Part shown: one piece after another, positions 1 through 11,280 of the stretch
Position numbering within the stretch: the first letter of the stretch is position 1
Layout of the letters: every line of letters begins with the position of its first letter
NCBI GenBank assembly: GCA_037951105.1
Contig: JBAMJV010008915.1
Location: 1 to 64,000, forward strand
DNA: 64,000 nt
Direction: 5' to 3'
Source: Echinarachnius parma
Taxonomy: Eukaryota > Echinodermata > Echinoidea > Clypeasteroida > Echinarachniidae
Notes under the pieces: model-generated
The model's database searches: none
The model's input: the letters and a program-made list of their open reading frames with translations, nothing else
Told to the model about the DNA's origin: nothing
Position numbers and translations under genes: made by a program

Positions 1-47
1 CCCCCCTCATTATGATGCATCCCCCTCACAAGGTCGTCAACTCCCCC

Positions 48-71
48 GGGGGGGGAGGGGGGGGGGGGGGG
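48..71. repeat. Poly-G tract
   Basis: A run of 24 bases that is all G except one A at 56. It belongs to a set of long G or C homopolymers in this window. Such tracts can form G-quadruplexes and are length-unstable, so the exact length here may be an assembly estimate. Confidence 0.9.
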
Positions 72-112
72 TACTCAAATTTTTATTTTGGCAGGAGTGT
101 GCCTCAGCCAAC

Positions 113-321
113 TCCCATTGGAAGCGAATTTTCGCGGCGAAAATTCGCTCTGCGAAAATTCACCGCGGAAAAAGTGTTCCCACTAGAGCGAATATTCGCC
201 GGGGTATATTCAAATTAGTACGTTGTCCTTGACAACCAAAAAATCAGGGCAAATAACACTCATTTGATCTGTGCGAATATTCGCCGGCGGAAATTCGCGG
301 CAGAAATTTGCTCTAATGGGA
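113..321. mobile_element. Palindromic MITE rich in GCGAA/TTCGC
   Basis: The two ends are inverted copies: the left end reads TCCCATTGGAAGCGAATTTT and the right end, reverse-complemented, starts TCCCATTAGAGCAAATTTCT. The interior is built from repeated GCGAATATTCGCC-type words, so the whole unit can fold on itself. No target duplication is clear and no superfamily can be assigned. ORFs crossing it are by-products of the palindrome. Confidence 0.6.
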
Positions 322-339
322 ACGCAGCTTTTAGGGGTC

Positions 340-880
340 TGCGGAGCGATCTTGGCCGAGACCGAGAGTCGTGTAAGTGGGGGGGTTGGGGGGGATGTCT
401 GTCGCCAAGAGCCGCCTTTTCTTGTGTTCATGAAAATGAGACCCTTAATTACAAGCGATCGTGGCCAAAACCGAGAAATCGTGTAAATGTGGGGTGTGGG
501 GGGGGGTTGTCCTTCACCAAAAATGTTCACGGTCGAGCTCTTCAGAGAGTTCTTTTTTGGTTTTGCTGGAAATTAGATTCTTCAGAGCAGCGAACATCCT
601 TTTTTTGGATGAAAATGGGACCCTAGGAGCGGCGATCTGCCTTTTTTGGAGCGGCCCGATCGGCTGTGAAAAAGGGGGGTCATTGAAGCGGCACATACCC
701 GTATTGAAAATATACACGTGTCAAGATAACGATGGGGGAGCACTTACTTTACATGCAATACATTTTAAAAATATAAATAGCAAACGAATAGATAAGAAGC
801 AAACAAAAATAAAGAAACTCTTAAAATACACCCTCTCACGTACCCACAATACGGAACTGGACTTGCTATGGCTAAACAAG
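340..880. repeat. Diverged two-copy repeat, otherwise unassigned
   Basis: A segment near 346-395 (GCGATCTTGGCCGAGACCGA, then a G-rich stretch) recurs at about 457-508 as GCGATCGTGGCCAAAACCGA followed by another G-rich stretch, a spacing near 110 bases. The overlapping ORFs on both strands have low-complexity Gly-rich products and no recognisable domain. I see no gene here. Confidence 0.45.
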
Positions 881-884
881 TGCT

Positions 885-897
885 GTACGTAGCTACA

Positions 898-930
<33 letters not shown>

Positions 931-1432
931 TACGTAGCTACATCCCCCCCCCCCCCCCCCCCCATGTAATAATTTGACAAAGAACATACGGGAAAATATA
1001 CATAATATAGTATGATATACATAAGGTATGTGTGCCCGCCCCCCCCCCCCTCCTAAATAATTAGCATTCCCCCTCCCCCCCCCCCCCCATCAGTCTGACC
1101 AAGCTATATATAGGACACTGTGGCTAAGGGTTTTCTTGTAAACACATCCACTGTGTTGGTGGACCTTAATAGAACTACCATTATGAAAGTGTCATTTTCT
1201 TATAATGAAGAAATTATATTTTATTTTATTTTCAAAATTTATCTTGAATAAACAAGTTTGTAATAATAAGCATAAACTGAACCGACTCCCTTGTCCCCCC
1301 CCCCCCCCCCCCTCCCAATAAAACAAGAAATAAGTATGGGTCATGTGTAGGCGGGATATTGCAAATCAGCTGGGATTGGACAGATTTGTGTTTCAATTTA
1401 TTTTTCTTTTGGGGGGGGGGGGGGGGGGGGGG
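885..1432. repeat. Cluster of poly-C and poly-G tracts
   Basis: C-runs lie at 899-929 (31 bases), 944-963, 1039-1050, about 1075-1088 and 1295-1312, and a 22-base G-run at 1411-1432. The first two C-runs are each preceded by the same word, GTACGTAGCTACAT (885-898 and 930-943), so word plus run has been duplicated as a unit. The DNA between is AT-rich and shows no gene. Confidence 0.85.
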
Positions 1433-2102
1433 TCAAGTTTGAAAGGAGGCACCAGTGCACTAGCTTTTATACAAAGATGATAATGGATTTGCGTAAACTA
1501 CTTTTAACAATACAAACCATATTTTATTTTTACTTCATCTTTACTACCAGAGTTATTTCTAATTACTATTTATTTACTTCAAAATATCATTGATTTTTTT
1601 TATCTATATAACATTTTTAATAATGTAAATAATGTGGATTTTTACATGAACATCTTAAACTGTTTTTGCCATCAACTTTTAAAAACATATCAATTATATT
1701 GAATTTCCAAAAGGACTGGTGTATGTTTTCCTGACAATAATATGCTATACATGTGTCTGTGCTATACAGATTTTCAATAATAATATTCTTTTACTGCAAT
1801 TAAATTATAAAGTTACCTTAAATAAATACCTTACGTATGTGTAACAGGGGTCTAAGTCTAATTCATTTATCCAATAAGATGGCCATTCATTTTGTTACGG
1901 TCATGATACAACATAAAATGATTTACGTGATAAACTTTCAATATTTTGTCTTTTCCGCATATAACTTGGGGTATTTCTAAACAATAATAATAATACATTC
2001 TTTTCAAATGTTCCATTCTTGGAATAAGGCTGGAATGTTTTGTATTAGTAAATTATTTTCATGAAAAAGTATCAAGTCGCTGTATTCTATTATTTGACAA
2101 GC
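1433..2102. other. Unassigned AT-rich DNA
   Basis: AT-rich sequence with many short A/T runs and no ORF, splice-bounded exon or clear repeat that I could identify. Confidence 0.5.
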
Positions 2103-2106
2103 TTAA

Positions 2107-2608
2107 AGTCATACCTGTAAAGTGTCCAAATCCACAAAAATTAATTGGAGCTTCCTCGTTTCTCTTCTACCATGTTGATTAGCTTATGGTAAGAGAAGAA
2201 TAAAATAGGGTTGGATTTTTTCAAATGTCCCTTTAGTATGAAGATAATTATCATTGAAAATCATTATTTGAATTGAAAAAAAGTACAATTGTCCTAGCTA
2301 AACATGTCCGAGCTAGCACGCGTGGGAAACATTCCAGACGCTACTGAACTTTGATCCAACGGCAACGTACGTGCGCAAATTCCATGAATACTGTACAGTA
2401 AACATACACGAGTGTGGATATCGTCAACGGCTGATTGTGACTGCTACAAATCCATGACAGGCCATCAGTATTCGGTGATAAAATATGAACTCAATATTCG
2501 TTTTTTTCACTAGGTAAACAGTGTTCGTTTTCTTTCAAATGATATTGATGTAGGATTGAAGTCTCAATTGTCATTTTGTGCAATATCTGACACTTTACAG
2601 GTATCACT
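2107..2608. mobile_element. TTAA-flanked MITE, AGTSATACCTGTAAAG ends
   Basis: The ends are inverted copies: left AGTCATACCTGTAAAGTGTC, right reverse-complemented AGTGATACCTGTAAAGTGTC. Each is directly flanked by TTAA (2103-2106 and 2609-2612). TTAA target duplications are typical of Kolobok and piggyBac superfamily transposons. The 502-bp interior is non-coding, so this is a non-autonomous copy. It is one of several TTAA-flanked elements in the window. Confidence 0.7.
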
Positions 2609-2613
2609 TTAAG

Positions 2614-2614
2614 A

Positions 2615-2645
<31 letters not shown>
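2614..2645. repeat. (ATT)n microsatellite
   Basis: About ten tandem ATT units immediately downstream of the TTAA-flanked MITE. Confidence 0.9.
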
Positions 2646-2647
<2 letters not shown>

Positions 2648-3179
2648 ATTGTTATAGTAATATTGTATGTTGGTGCTGACTACTTGGAACAAGATACCAA
2701 ATGATTTAAATAAATAAATTATCATATAACTTCAGATTATTTTAATTTACATATTTCATTAAAAATTAAGTAGATTGAGAGAGAAGTATCCACGTAACTG
2801 TAAGATACATGTACATTATAATCAATCAGTAACTATTAATTTGTGCTATTTATTCACTTTTTTGTCAAATGCAATGTAAAATGGTTCAATAATTATGTTT
2901 TTGTTATTTGTTTAGATATGTTTGGTATAATTGATTAAATAACTGATTAATTGATTGGTTGATTTATTCTGTGTTATAATTGTATAATTATGTTATACAA
3001 TAACGTTTAAATATAGTGCAAGAAACAAAAAATATACTGTATATTTTGACCCCTTGATTGATGTTTCGATATTTGAATAGAATAGTGTTTTGCCATCCGT
3101 CTGATCTTTCAGCCGAGATTTGAGAATCTTGAAGAGCGCCATCTCTTGTCTTGAACCATATAGTATTTCAAAGCGCAAT
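2646..3179. other. Unassigned AT-rich DNA
   Basis: Very AT-rich with many ATTGATTA-like words. No gene was recognised. From 3090 the base composition becomes more balanced, leading into the candidate promoter/exon. Confidence 0.4.
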
Positions 3180-3303
3180 TGTTGCAGTCGACATCACGAA
3201 GTCGAAGTAGACAGAGATAATTCTGAATTTCAAGCAAGGATATCAGTCTTTCTAGCTTAGCTCTTGGTGGGTCTATGCAGTGGACATCTTGGGCGCAATA
3301 TTG
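3180..3303 (+). other. Candidate non-coding first exon with splice donor
   Basis: A locally more GC-balanced stretch with several CpG sites ends at ATTG/GTGAGTATG, a near-consensus splice donor beginning at 3304. Just upstream (3136-3150) is AGCGCCATCTC, similar to the CGCCATNTT core bound by YY1 near animal transcription starts. No long ORF runs through it. It could be a 5' untranslated exon of the CLIP-like gene, whose next visible exon starts at 29972, or of another transcript. The start is arbitrary. This is inference from one donor and base composition only. Confidence 0.25.
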
Positions 3304-4427
3304 GTGAGTATGAAATTTAGTTGAAAACCATGAAAATGTGTTAACATATGCGTGGTTTTATTTCGTCCGTGATTGTTTACGTTGATGTGTTCAGCAGCTG
3401 TGTGTGGTTTACGTTGATCTCTCCAACCCTCTCCTCCGCCCAACTCGTCGGCACCGAGATTCCAGCAAGCATCGCAGCTATGATGACTCGCTACCAGACA
3501 GTGCAGTTGCATGCAGTGCAGTGCAGCTCCAGTGGTGCTGGTGGATCACAAAGATGTTTCCGTTGAATTCCAAATCCATTCATTTTGACAATTTGATGCT
3601 AATTGTTGACAAGTTACAACTGCCTACACTCTACGACTACACTCTACAGTGTGTTTGTTTGTTGATCATTTTGGAGATCTCAATTAATTATATTAACGAA
3701 GTGGTTTTTTTTACTTCTCGCTGGACGATCTTTATGAAAATATTATTATAAATATTAAAGAACATATTGCTTGCCACTGATGAGTATTGAAAAAGAATTG
3801 GGGTAAATTACACTAATACACCTTACCGCCACTTTATATTAAAAAATGCACCACCGGCATACGCACGCATGATTGATAAAAAAGGGGTGCTCTTTTTTGT
3901 CACGCCTTGGCCTTGGGCGTGGACACATTTGATCATCTCACTTACTAGATAGAGAATGCTGAATGAAATAAGCCGAGAGCAAACATTTGGCATCTCAAAT
4001 CAAAAAAAGTACAAAAGCCCTCAATTATCCTTATCTCTAATCCCTAGAAAAAGAAATGGCACACATTAAGAAAGCCAATGAATGCCCTTTTGTTGAGTCG
4101 TTGAATAAGATCAATACAAATAATAGGATGTACATGCTGTACATGTAGATGAAATAGGTTTGTCAGTCCTCTGTCATGTATGTTTGTTATCAAAGAAGAA
4201 AAGGCTCAATACAAACTCAATATTATACATATCTGACATATTCTGAAACCATATCACTCATCTCTGTCAAAAGTCTTATAAATACACTTTGTGTGTCTCC
4301 CATCCAAGTTTGATTTGCCACTAACTGCCTCACTATTGTTTGACTGTTCAATGTCTCTGCTTCCTTTTCCAGCTGACTGTATGCGTGTCTGTATAGTATT
4401 CAGTTTTAACACTTTGAGTGCCATGGA
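3304..4427. other. Unassigned; CpG-richer at 3340-3560, then AT-rich
   Basis: ORFs of 72-115 codons overlap on both strands at 3273-3751 but resemble no protein I know and lack a clear splice structure. At 3510-3532 there is a short GCAGTGCAGT-type repeat. From 3750 to 4400 I see no gene. Confidence 0.35.
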
Positions 4428-4434
4428 TTTTAAT

Positions 4435-4548
4435 CAGGGCTCCACACTTACCTTTTTTACCAAAATATGACTTTTATACATTTTTGCTGGCCCGAAGAGC
4501 AATTTCACTGGCCCCGGGCCAGCGGGCCAGTGCGAGTGTCGAGCCCTG
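4435..4548. mobile_element. Short hAT-like MITE, CAGGGCTC...GAGCCCTG
   Basis: A 114-bp unit with inverted ends CAGGGCTCCACACTT and (reverse-complemented) CAGGGCTCGACACTC. It is flanked by the direct repeat TTTTAAT at 4428-4434 and 4549-4555. The flanks joined without it match, in reverse complement, the sequence near 42185-42235, which reads straight through one TTTTAAT. This is therefore an insertion with a paralogous empty site in the same window. Terminal CAG and a duplication of about 7-8 bp fit the hAT superfamily. Confidence 0.65.
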
Positions 4549-4711
4549 TTTTAATGCTCTATGGCATTTGTGTGTATTTCGTATTTCGTCATTTTAGCCT
4601 CTGAAGAAGATTCTGCTAGGAATGAAAATGTAGGCCCTATAATATTGACTATCTCTCGTCTCAGTCAATAATCAAACAGAAGACCACCTTCATGTGGAAT
4701 AGAGTGGTGAA

Positions 4712-5092
4712 GTGTGATGTCATAAATGATGTCATAAACATTTTTTTTAGAATTATCAAATTTGGACTTCATTTTCAGAAAGAACATAACAAATAATGTC
4801 CAAATACCGAAAATCAAAGGAATAGGTTACGTATTGGCTGATAAATGCCCATCTGAATGATTTTTTTGTCAATGGGCAATTAGTGTTATAGTGCACTGGT
4901 TCATAAATTTATGAACCAGTGCACTATAACACTGATTGCCTATTGACAACAAAATTAATTCGGATGGGCATATCTCAGCCAATACTTAACATATTCATTT
5001 GATTTTTGGTATTTGGACATTATTTGTTATGCTCTTTCTGAAAATGAAGTCCAAATTTGAAAATTCTAAAAAAGTGTTTTTATGACGTCATG
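4712..5092. mobile_element. Near-perfect 370-bp palindrome (foldback MITE)
   Basis: Two arms of roughly 185 bp meet with almost no spacer at ACTGGTTCATAAATTTATGAACCAGT (4895-4920; centre 4907/4908). Matching arm blocks include CAATGGGCAATTAGTGTTAT against its complement near 4924-4951, ATAATGTCCAAATACC against GGTATTTGGACATTAT, and outer TGTCATAAACA against TGTTTTTATGACGTCA. No coding capacity. The ORF at 5057 starts in the right arm and is spurious. Confidence 0.8.
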
Positions 5093-5269
5093 GCTTCTGT
5101 ACTCTATGTAGTACAAGTAGACTGTCACTGTACTATCATTATGCTTTATAAGTCCAACCCATTCCAGTCTTGGAACCCACCCAACCATATAAGAATTCAG
5201 CCCACCTCAAATAGACCAGTCCTTGACTTTTTGTTGTAGACAATAGGACTAGCACAAAAGAAGCCAATG

Positions 5270-6640
5270 CCCTTTTATTATGGAACTCCCTAACATCAAT
5301 AATGGAAAAAGAAAGAGATGGGTTGACCCATGTTCAGTTTGTTTTGGTTGTACTTTTTGAAACTGTTGCATACTATTATATAAAGATGACAATGTATTTA
5401 AACATACATGTAGTTGAAATGTGTGCTTTATTTTCATGTGCTGTTGGTCCCTTTTGACATCAGTGTCATCAAGTTAGAAAAGTATAATTTGCAAGAAAAA
5501 AAAGGCTTGGTGAACCCATGTGGAGTTTCTTTTGGTTAAGTACTTTTTGAAACTTATGAAGGTGACATTACATTATTGTGAGGATAGTTGAATTATGTGT
5601 GCTTAATACATACATGTACAAATAGTCCCTTTTGAAAACAGTGATGTCAAATAATATTTGCAAATTGCAAGAATTTCCTAACATCAAAACTTCAACTGAT
5701 CATGGATCTTAAGTCTGAAAAAGGCTTGCTGAACCCATGTGGAGTTTGTTTTGGTAGTACTTTTTGAAACTGTTATAAAGGTGACATTACATTATTGTGA
5801 GGATAGTTGAGTTATGTGTGCTTTATGTATACATACATACATGTACATGTACATGTGCAAATAGTCCCTTTTGAAAACAGTCATGTCAAATAATATTTGC
5901 AAATTGCAAGAAATTCCTTCAGTTCAACTGATAAAGGGCTTGCTGAACCCATGTTGAGTTTATTTTGGTTGTACTTTTTAGGTTTATCTTTAAGATTACA
6001 GTTTAAATCTTTGTTACGTTCAGTTTATCTTTGTTTTCTTCTGAAAGGAGTGACAAGGATATTGGATATTTAAACAAGACTTACTTCAACATCAATCATT
6101 CAACCCGTGGAATTGAAAAAGAAAGAAATTTGCTGGACCCATGCTGAGTTTGTTTTGGTTGTACTTTTTGAAACTGTTATAAAAGGTGATTTTACTTGTA
6201 AAGTTAGTTCAAATATGTGTGTTATACGGTTAGTCCCACTTGAATTCAGTGGCGTGAAATAATATTTATATTATTAAAGGAATCCCTGAATATCAATAAT
6301 TCAACTGGTGAGTCTAGGAAGAGAATTTAAGCCTCCTAGACTTGTGTTGAGTTTATTTTGGGTGTACTTTTTAGGTACATTTTTAGGATTCTTAAAATAT
6401 TTGTTGTTAAAATGTTAATGTATTGAGTCTTTCTTTGATTTCTCATGAAAGCAGTGACAAGGCAATTTGTATATATTTAAAAACGAATTACTCAAACATC
6501 AATAATTCTGCTGGTGGAGTTTAGGAAAGGTGATGTTTCCTGTTAGGATATATGTATGGTATACTTTTTCCTTTTAAAATCGGTGACATTAAATAAACAT
6601 TTACAAACAAATTCATGAACATCCCTTATTTAACTGATGA
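5270..6640. repeat. Diverged tandem array, unit about 190-220 bp
   Basis: The anchor ACCCATGTNGAGTTTNTTTT followed by GGTTGTACTTTTT recurs at 5326, 5514, 5733, 5947, 6137 and (more diverged) 6340, giving intervals of 188, 219, 214, 190 and 203. Each unit also carries a GGTGACATTACATTATTGTG-like block and a TAGTCCCTTTTGAAAACAGT-like block. The copies differ by substitutions and small indels, so the array is old. No frame is conserved across copies. Confidence 0.75.
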
Positions 6641-6805
6641 AGGCATACTGGGCCTGAGTAGAGTATTTTAAACATTTTAAAATTTGTTAATTGTTTTACT
6701 GTGGGGTAGCAAAATTTAGGGATACAATGTAGTTCAGATAGATCTATTTTTATTCACATACCATGATAACATTGAATTGACGTTGAGGATACCATTCTAA
6801 TCTAA

Positions 6806-7017
6806 TGCCCGGCGCAGACAGAGCCGACTCGACTGGTTGTCATTCCGATCGGCTCAGTTTTCAGTGCCTCGCGACACACATTTTGCCAGTCGAGAGACAG
6901 TCGGATGCCAGTTGGGGCCGATTCAACGTGATAAATCTGCTCCGACCGACCGGGCCCAACTCTAGCCTGATTTAAACCAGTCGGATCGGGTCGAGTCGGC
7001 TCTGTCTGCGCCGGGCT
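6806..7017. mobile_element. TAA-flanked MITE (PIF/Harbinger-like)
   Basis: The left end reads TGCCCGGCGCAGACAGAGCC and the right end, reverse-complemented, AGCCCGGCGCAGACAGAGCC. The match continues through GACTCGAC. TAA flanks both sides (6803-6805 and 7018-7020). A 3-bp TAA duplication is the usual signature of PIF/Harbinger elements. The interior is GC-rich relative to its surroundings and non-coding. Confidence 0.7.
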
Positions 7018-7020
7018 TAA

Positions 7021-10000
7021 CTTGAATGGTATTTGTTTTGAAATCCTTTGTAATCAATACTAGAAAATGAATGGTTTATAGAACCAAAACAAAACAAAAC
7101 AGATTTAAACTTATCTTTTAGGTGGCAAAATGACAGTATCAGGTAGACTCCCACCATAGGCTTGTGTGTTGTAGATCCTAATTTGTTGGTGGCCAATACA
7201 AGAGTTTCTAGTGGCCAAAATTGAATATCTGGTGGCCATCATCACCGGGTCACTAATGGAACAAAGATGTAAATAGGCAGAAAATAAATTTGACAGTTAA
7301 ACATGAAAAGAGGAGTCCACCAGAAAGTGAATAGTAAACAAGTATGGTCATGGACATGAACATGCATATAGCTGTACAATTGTAGACCTGTGTATTATGT
7401 GGGTGTTCTGAATAGGAATTAATGTAGTAAACAGTAGTCTGATTATTATCTCTGTTCATGGATCCATTTGAACTATTTTGAACCCTTTTGTCAATGTGTC
7501 AGTGAACTACTGTAAAATTGCTGGTAAACATTTCAGTTCACTAGGACAGTGCTTCTCTCCTCTACCATTAAAGATGTATACCAGGCTACCCAATATTATC
7601 ATTACAATAAATAAATATTTTGAATGGAGAGGTTATGAAATAATGATCTTTGATATTTCTGTTCTTAGTTCAGATTTAATTCCACTTGAAAAAATATTTT
7701 CTAACTGAGTATTTTTGCAATGTCATTGCTCTCCAGGTCAACGTTGAATACTGCAATCGCAATATGGCTCTAATACATCTTTGAACCCCCACCCCATTTA
7801 TTTGTATATTTGTAAAAAGTGAAAAAGAGAGTAAACATGATGATAGAGCATGCTCCACGAAATCATTAAGTCAACATGTCTGCATGTATGACTATTTAGT
7901 ATCCACACTATTAGAATGCAGTCACTAGATCTGTATGCTCATGTTCAGCAACGTTGTGGCATTGTCAAGTCTTTAGGGAATATTGCTGAAAAGGTCTTTT
8001 CAAGCCCATTACCCCATTAGCTTTGCCTAGTATCGACCGCTATGTGTAGTAATCAACCACATTAGTGGGCAGGTTGCATGCACTGATAAGGCGAACTAAC
8101 TAGTTTATGTAGTTAGATCCTTCCTTACTGACGTCGCATGACATGCTGAGATAGTTGACATTTTAGAATTTAATTTATGAGGTTTGCCGCACCTACATTA
8201 CATTTAAATTGGGGCTTGATACTATCACTGGCCCACTGGCCCAGGCCAGGTAGAAATTTACTTCAGGCCAGCAAAACCAATGTTTTTGTGGCCTCATCGG
8301 GGAACTACATAGATTTTCAATATAGAATTACAGAATGAGAATATCTTGTAGCTTAGACAAGCCGCCTAAGGGGATTTAAATTATAATTTAGTAAACAGTT
8401 TGCAATTCATTTATTTTTCTTGGGGGGGGGGGGGGGGGTTTCCAGATAAATAGGAAAGATTCTGTTTGGGCCAATAAGAAATGCAAAATACATGTCAACA
8501 ACATAATTTGAGAACTTGTGAATGTCCTCAATTCTAAGAACTGAAACAAACAAAAAAAATTCCAAGATATGGCATTTCAATTGAATGCTCTTAAGATGTC
8601 TACAAATTGAACAAAAATAAAAACAGAAAAACTTACAAATAAACAAAACTTCCCGTTTAGAACTACATGTTCATATCTAGGCACTAGACAAATGTAATGT
8701 TCAGTGAATAAATATGAAATACAGTAATATTTTATATTAGTCATACATGTACATGTGGGTATGCACACAACTTACAAGCGAAATGAGCATTCGCATACAC
8801 ACATGGTCTTGTAAGACCACTGTTTAGCCTTTAGCAAAATACCACACACTTCAGTTCAGATATAGTTGGCAATGATGTCATCAGGGAGACACGTGTCCCA
8901 GAGAGGTCTGCATATATGTGCGTTGTAAACGACTGATAATGAAGTGTGTTTAATGTTGTAATGGATGAATATTGAATAATGAATCATATCAACCAAATTG
9001 ATGAGCCAATTTGTCATGGTATAATTGATTATGTTGAAATGTTTATTATATCATACCTTTTACTGAATGGTTTGATTTTCTTTTGAACTGTGGACCTTTT
9101 GAAAGAAAGTAACAGAACAAATCTTGAGTTGAGAAAAATAGGACAATTTGCATTACATGTAAATAATTTATCTACATGTGATAACTGATACATGTAAATG
9201 AAAAATTAGTCTCTAGCAGACTTCTAATTCTCAACCAGAGGAAAGAATTATAGAATCTGAATTCATTGTGTCACCTTTTTCGCTAAATATTTTACTTGGA
9301 ATTTTTATTAAAACCTAATTCATGTCCAACAATGAATATAGTAATATTTGCGCATACAGTAGATTCCTCAGGATTAAACGTGGTCATGTGGGGCTATTTC
9401 ATTAATAAGCGGAATACGAGACCAAAATAACTTGTAATGAATTTTACATGGAACCCATGATTTATTATATTACGCTGGAGAGCTGTGAATCACCACATGC
9501 TCTCATTATGTACATTGAACCTCAATGCACACATTATTGGTAGAGTGGTGTGAGGTGCAGGAGAAATGTGGCCGCCTTATTTAATCTATCGTTTCGATCC
9601 CATTAACTCTTTGCTTGCCAGTAATTTGCGTGTATTCGGGTCTTCTGTGAATGAAAATAAAATTGGGCGAGTAAATTAAAATTGTTGGCCAGCATGCCAG
9701 AGCTAATTTTGATTCCTCCTGTGGGTGCATGGAGTAGCAGTATACGGGGAGGGAGAAATTTACATTCTGTTCGGCTCTACCAACGTTACTTATAATCTCA
9801 TTTGAACAGTCTACTCTGAGGTAGCTTTATTCCTGGAGTAGCCAACTATGTACAATGTATATCCCATAGATCTCATTATTTATTGAACCTCGGTGTACAC
9901 TTTCATTACCATTGTTGAAATATCTGTAGCATTATGTGGGGGAGGGGGGGGGGGGGGGGGGGTTAGAAATTTAGCTACCATAATCATATTGAAGTTATGA

Positions 10001-10399
10001 TCCATTAAATGCTATTGAAGCTAAATAATCATATTGATACCGGCTTCATTTGTTGAAATATCCGTGTGACAAAAAGGGGCAACCCAGTATTGATCAAGTA
10101 GCTTTATCATTGGGAAAGCCATTTAATCGGGGCGGTAGTTGGGGGAAACTTAGCTAATATATTATAAATATATTGAAGCTATTTGGTGGTTCCATCCATC
10201 TATGTTAGGCAAAAAATTGTACATTTGCTCTTTTGTCAGGTAGCTGAATATTGGGGAAAGCTATCTACTATGAAGGGGGGGGGGGGGGAGAAAAAACGTA
10301 GCGACCATAATCAAATTCAGCCTCCTCTGTGCAGAATGTGGCTCCGTAGTCTGCTACTGTACAATTCACCCTACTGTGCAATCCACTCCACTCGGGATG
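7021..10399. other. Unassigned AT-rich DNA with two poly-G tracts
   Basis: A stretch of more than 3 kb with no exon I can support. Notable pieces are: GGTGGCCA-type repeats at 7185-7240; GGCCCACTGGCCCAGGCC near 8229; a 17-base G-run at 8422-8438; and a G-run at 9938-9962 with one A. Short ORFs here are AT-rich and featureless. Confidence 0.45.
10276..10289. repeat. Poly-G tract
   Basis: A 14-base G-run, another member of the homopolymer set. Confidence 0.85.
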
Positions 10400-11280
10400 A
10401 GTCATATTCTGCTCACGATGCGTCTACCAATCTTCCACGTTGCCATCCTCCCAATTTCTGATTCATCAATGCGGGTTGGGAGGGATGGAGTTTCCATTCA
10501 TATACACACATGCTCGTAGTGAACTTCATAATTTTGTATTAATACATTGTGAAGTTATCTCTTCTATTATGCAGCCACGTAAGCCACGTACCATCTCAAA
10601 TTTTGATTCATCAATGCAAGTTAGGTAGGATAGAATGCCCTCTTTGCATCAAGCTATATATGAAAAAAAATGTACACTTGATTCATCAGTTTAGGTTAGG
10701 ACAAATAAAAAAAAACTCTTGATATTAAGTTACATTCATGAACAAAATACACACTTTGTGTATCCATGGTGACCTGCTCACGATGCATCTATCAGCCTCC
10801 CATGCAGCCACACACACCATCATCTCAATTTTGATTCATCAATGCAGGTTAGGAAGAACATAAATACGGGAAAATACACAATATGTGACCGGCTGTAGCA
10901 AAACCCAGCACTTGTCGGTAAAAATAAATATGTAGATTTTCATACCTTTACAAAGGCCTCGTCACAAGCTTTCATTTGATGCTTTGTTCTAACTAATTGG
11001 TCAATAATTTACGAAGATATCATTGTTTCAATTTTACAACAATAGGTCATTTACACACTTTGTGTGAACTTAAAATGCACATTTCTTCAAAACATGGACT
11101 ACCGACAAGTGCCGGGTTTTGCTATAGCCGGTCACATACATGTATGTGTATCCCTGTGATGGGAGAGCCCCTGTTCAGTCAAATTGTGCTCACGGTGCAT
11201 CTACCAGTCTCCGTTTTCAGTTACACACCATCCTCCCAATTTCTGATTCGGCTAGGAGGAGGGATGGATTGGATTGGATA
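10400..11280. repeat. Degenerate repeated units with CTCACGATGCATCTACC motif
   Basis: A block of the form GCTCACGATGCGTCTACC, then ACCATCCTCCCAATTTCTGA, then TTCATCAATGCNGGTTAGG recurs at about 10409, 10570 (partial), 10776 and 11197. The units are diverged and unevenly spaced. A MITE (10884-11137) is inserted among them. No reading frame is shared. Confidence 0.5.
10884..11137. mobile_element. MITE, GTGACCGGCTATAGCAAAAC ends
   Basis: Inverted ends: left TGTGACCGGCTGTAGCAAAA, right reverse-complemented TATGTGACCGGCTATAGCAA, with the match continuing through CCNGCACTTGTCGGTA (about 38 bp in all). The interior has a run like TTTACAAAGGCCTCGTCACA. Non-coding; superfamily not assigned (possible TA flank). 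Confidence 0.75.

Noticed and set aside
12..1022. Several ORFs of 68-143 codons on both strands
   Set aside because: They run through poly-G/poly-C tracts and a palindromic MITE, giving Gly/Pro-rich low-complexity products without domains or splice context.
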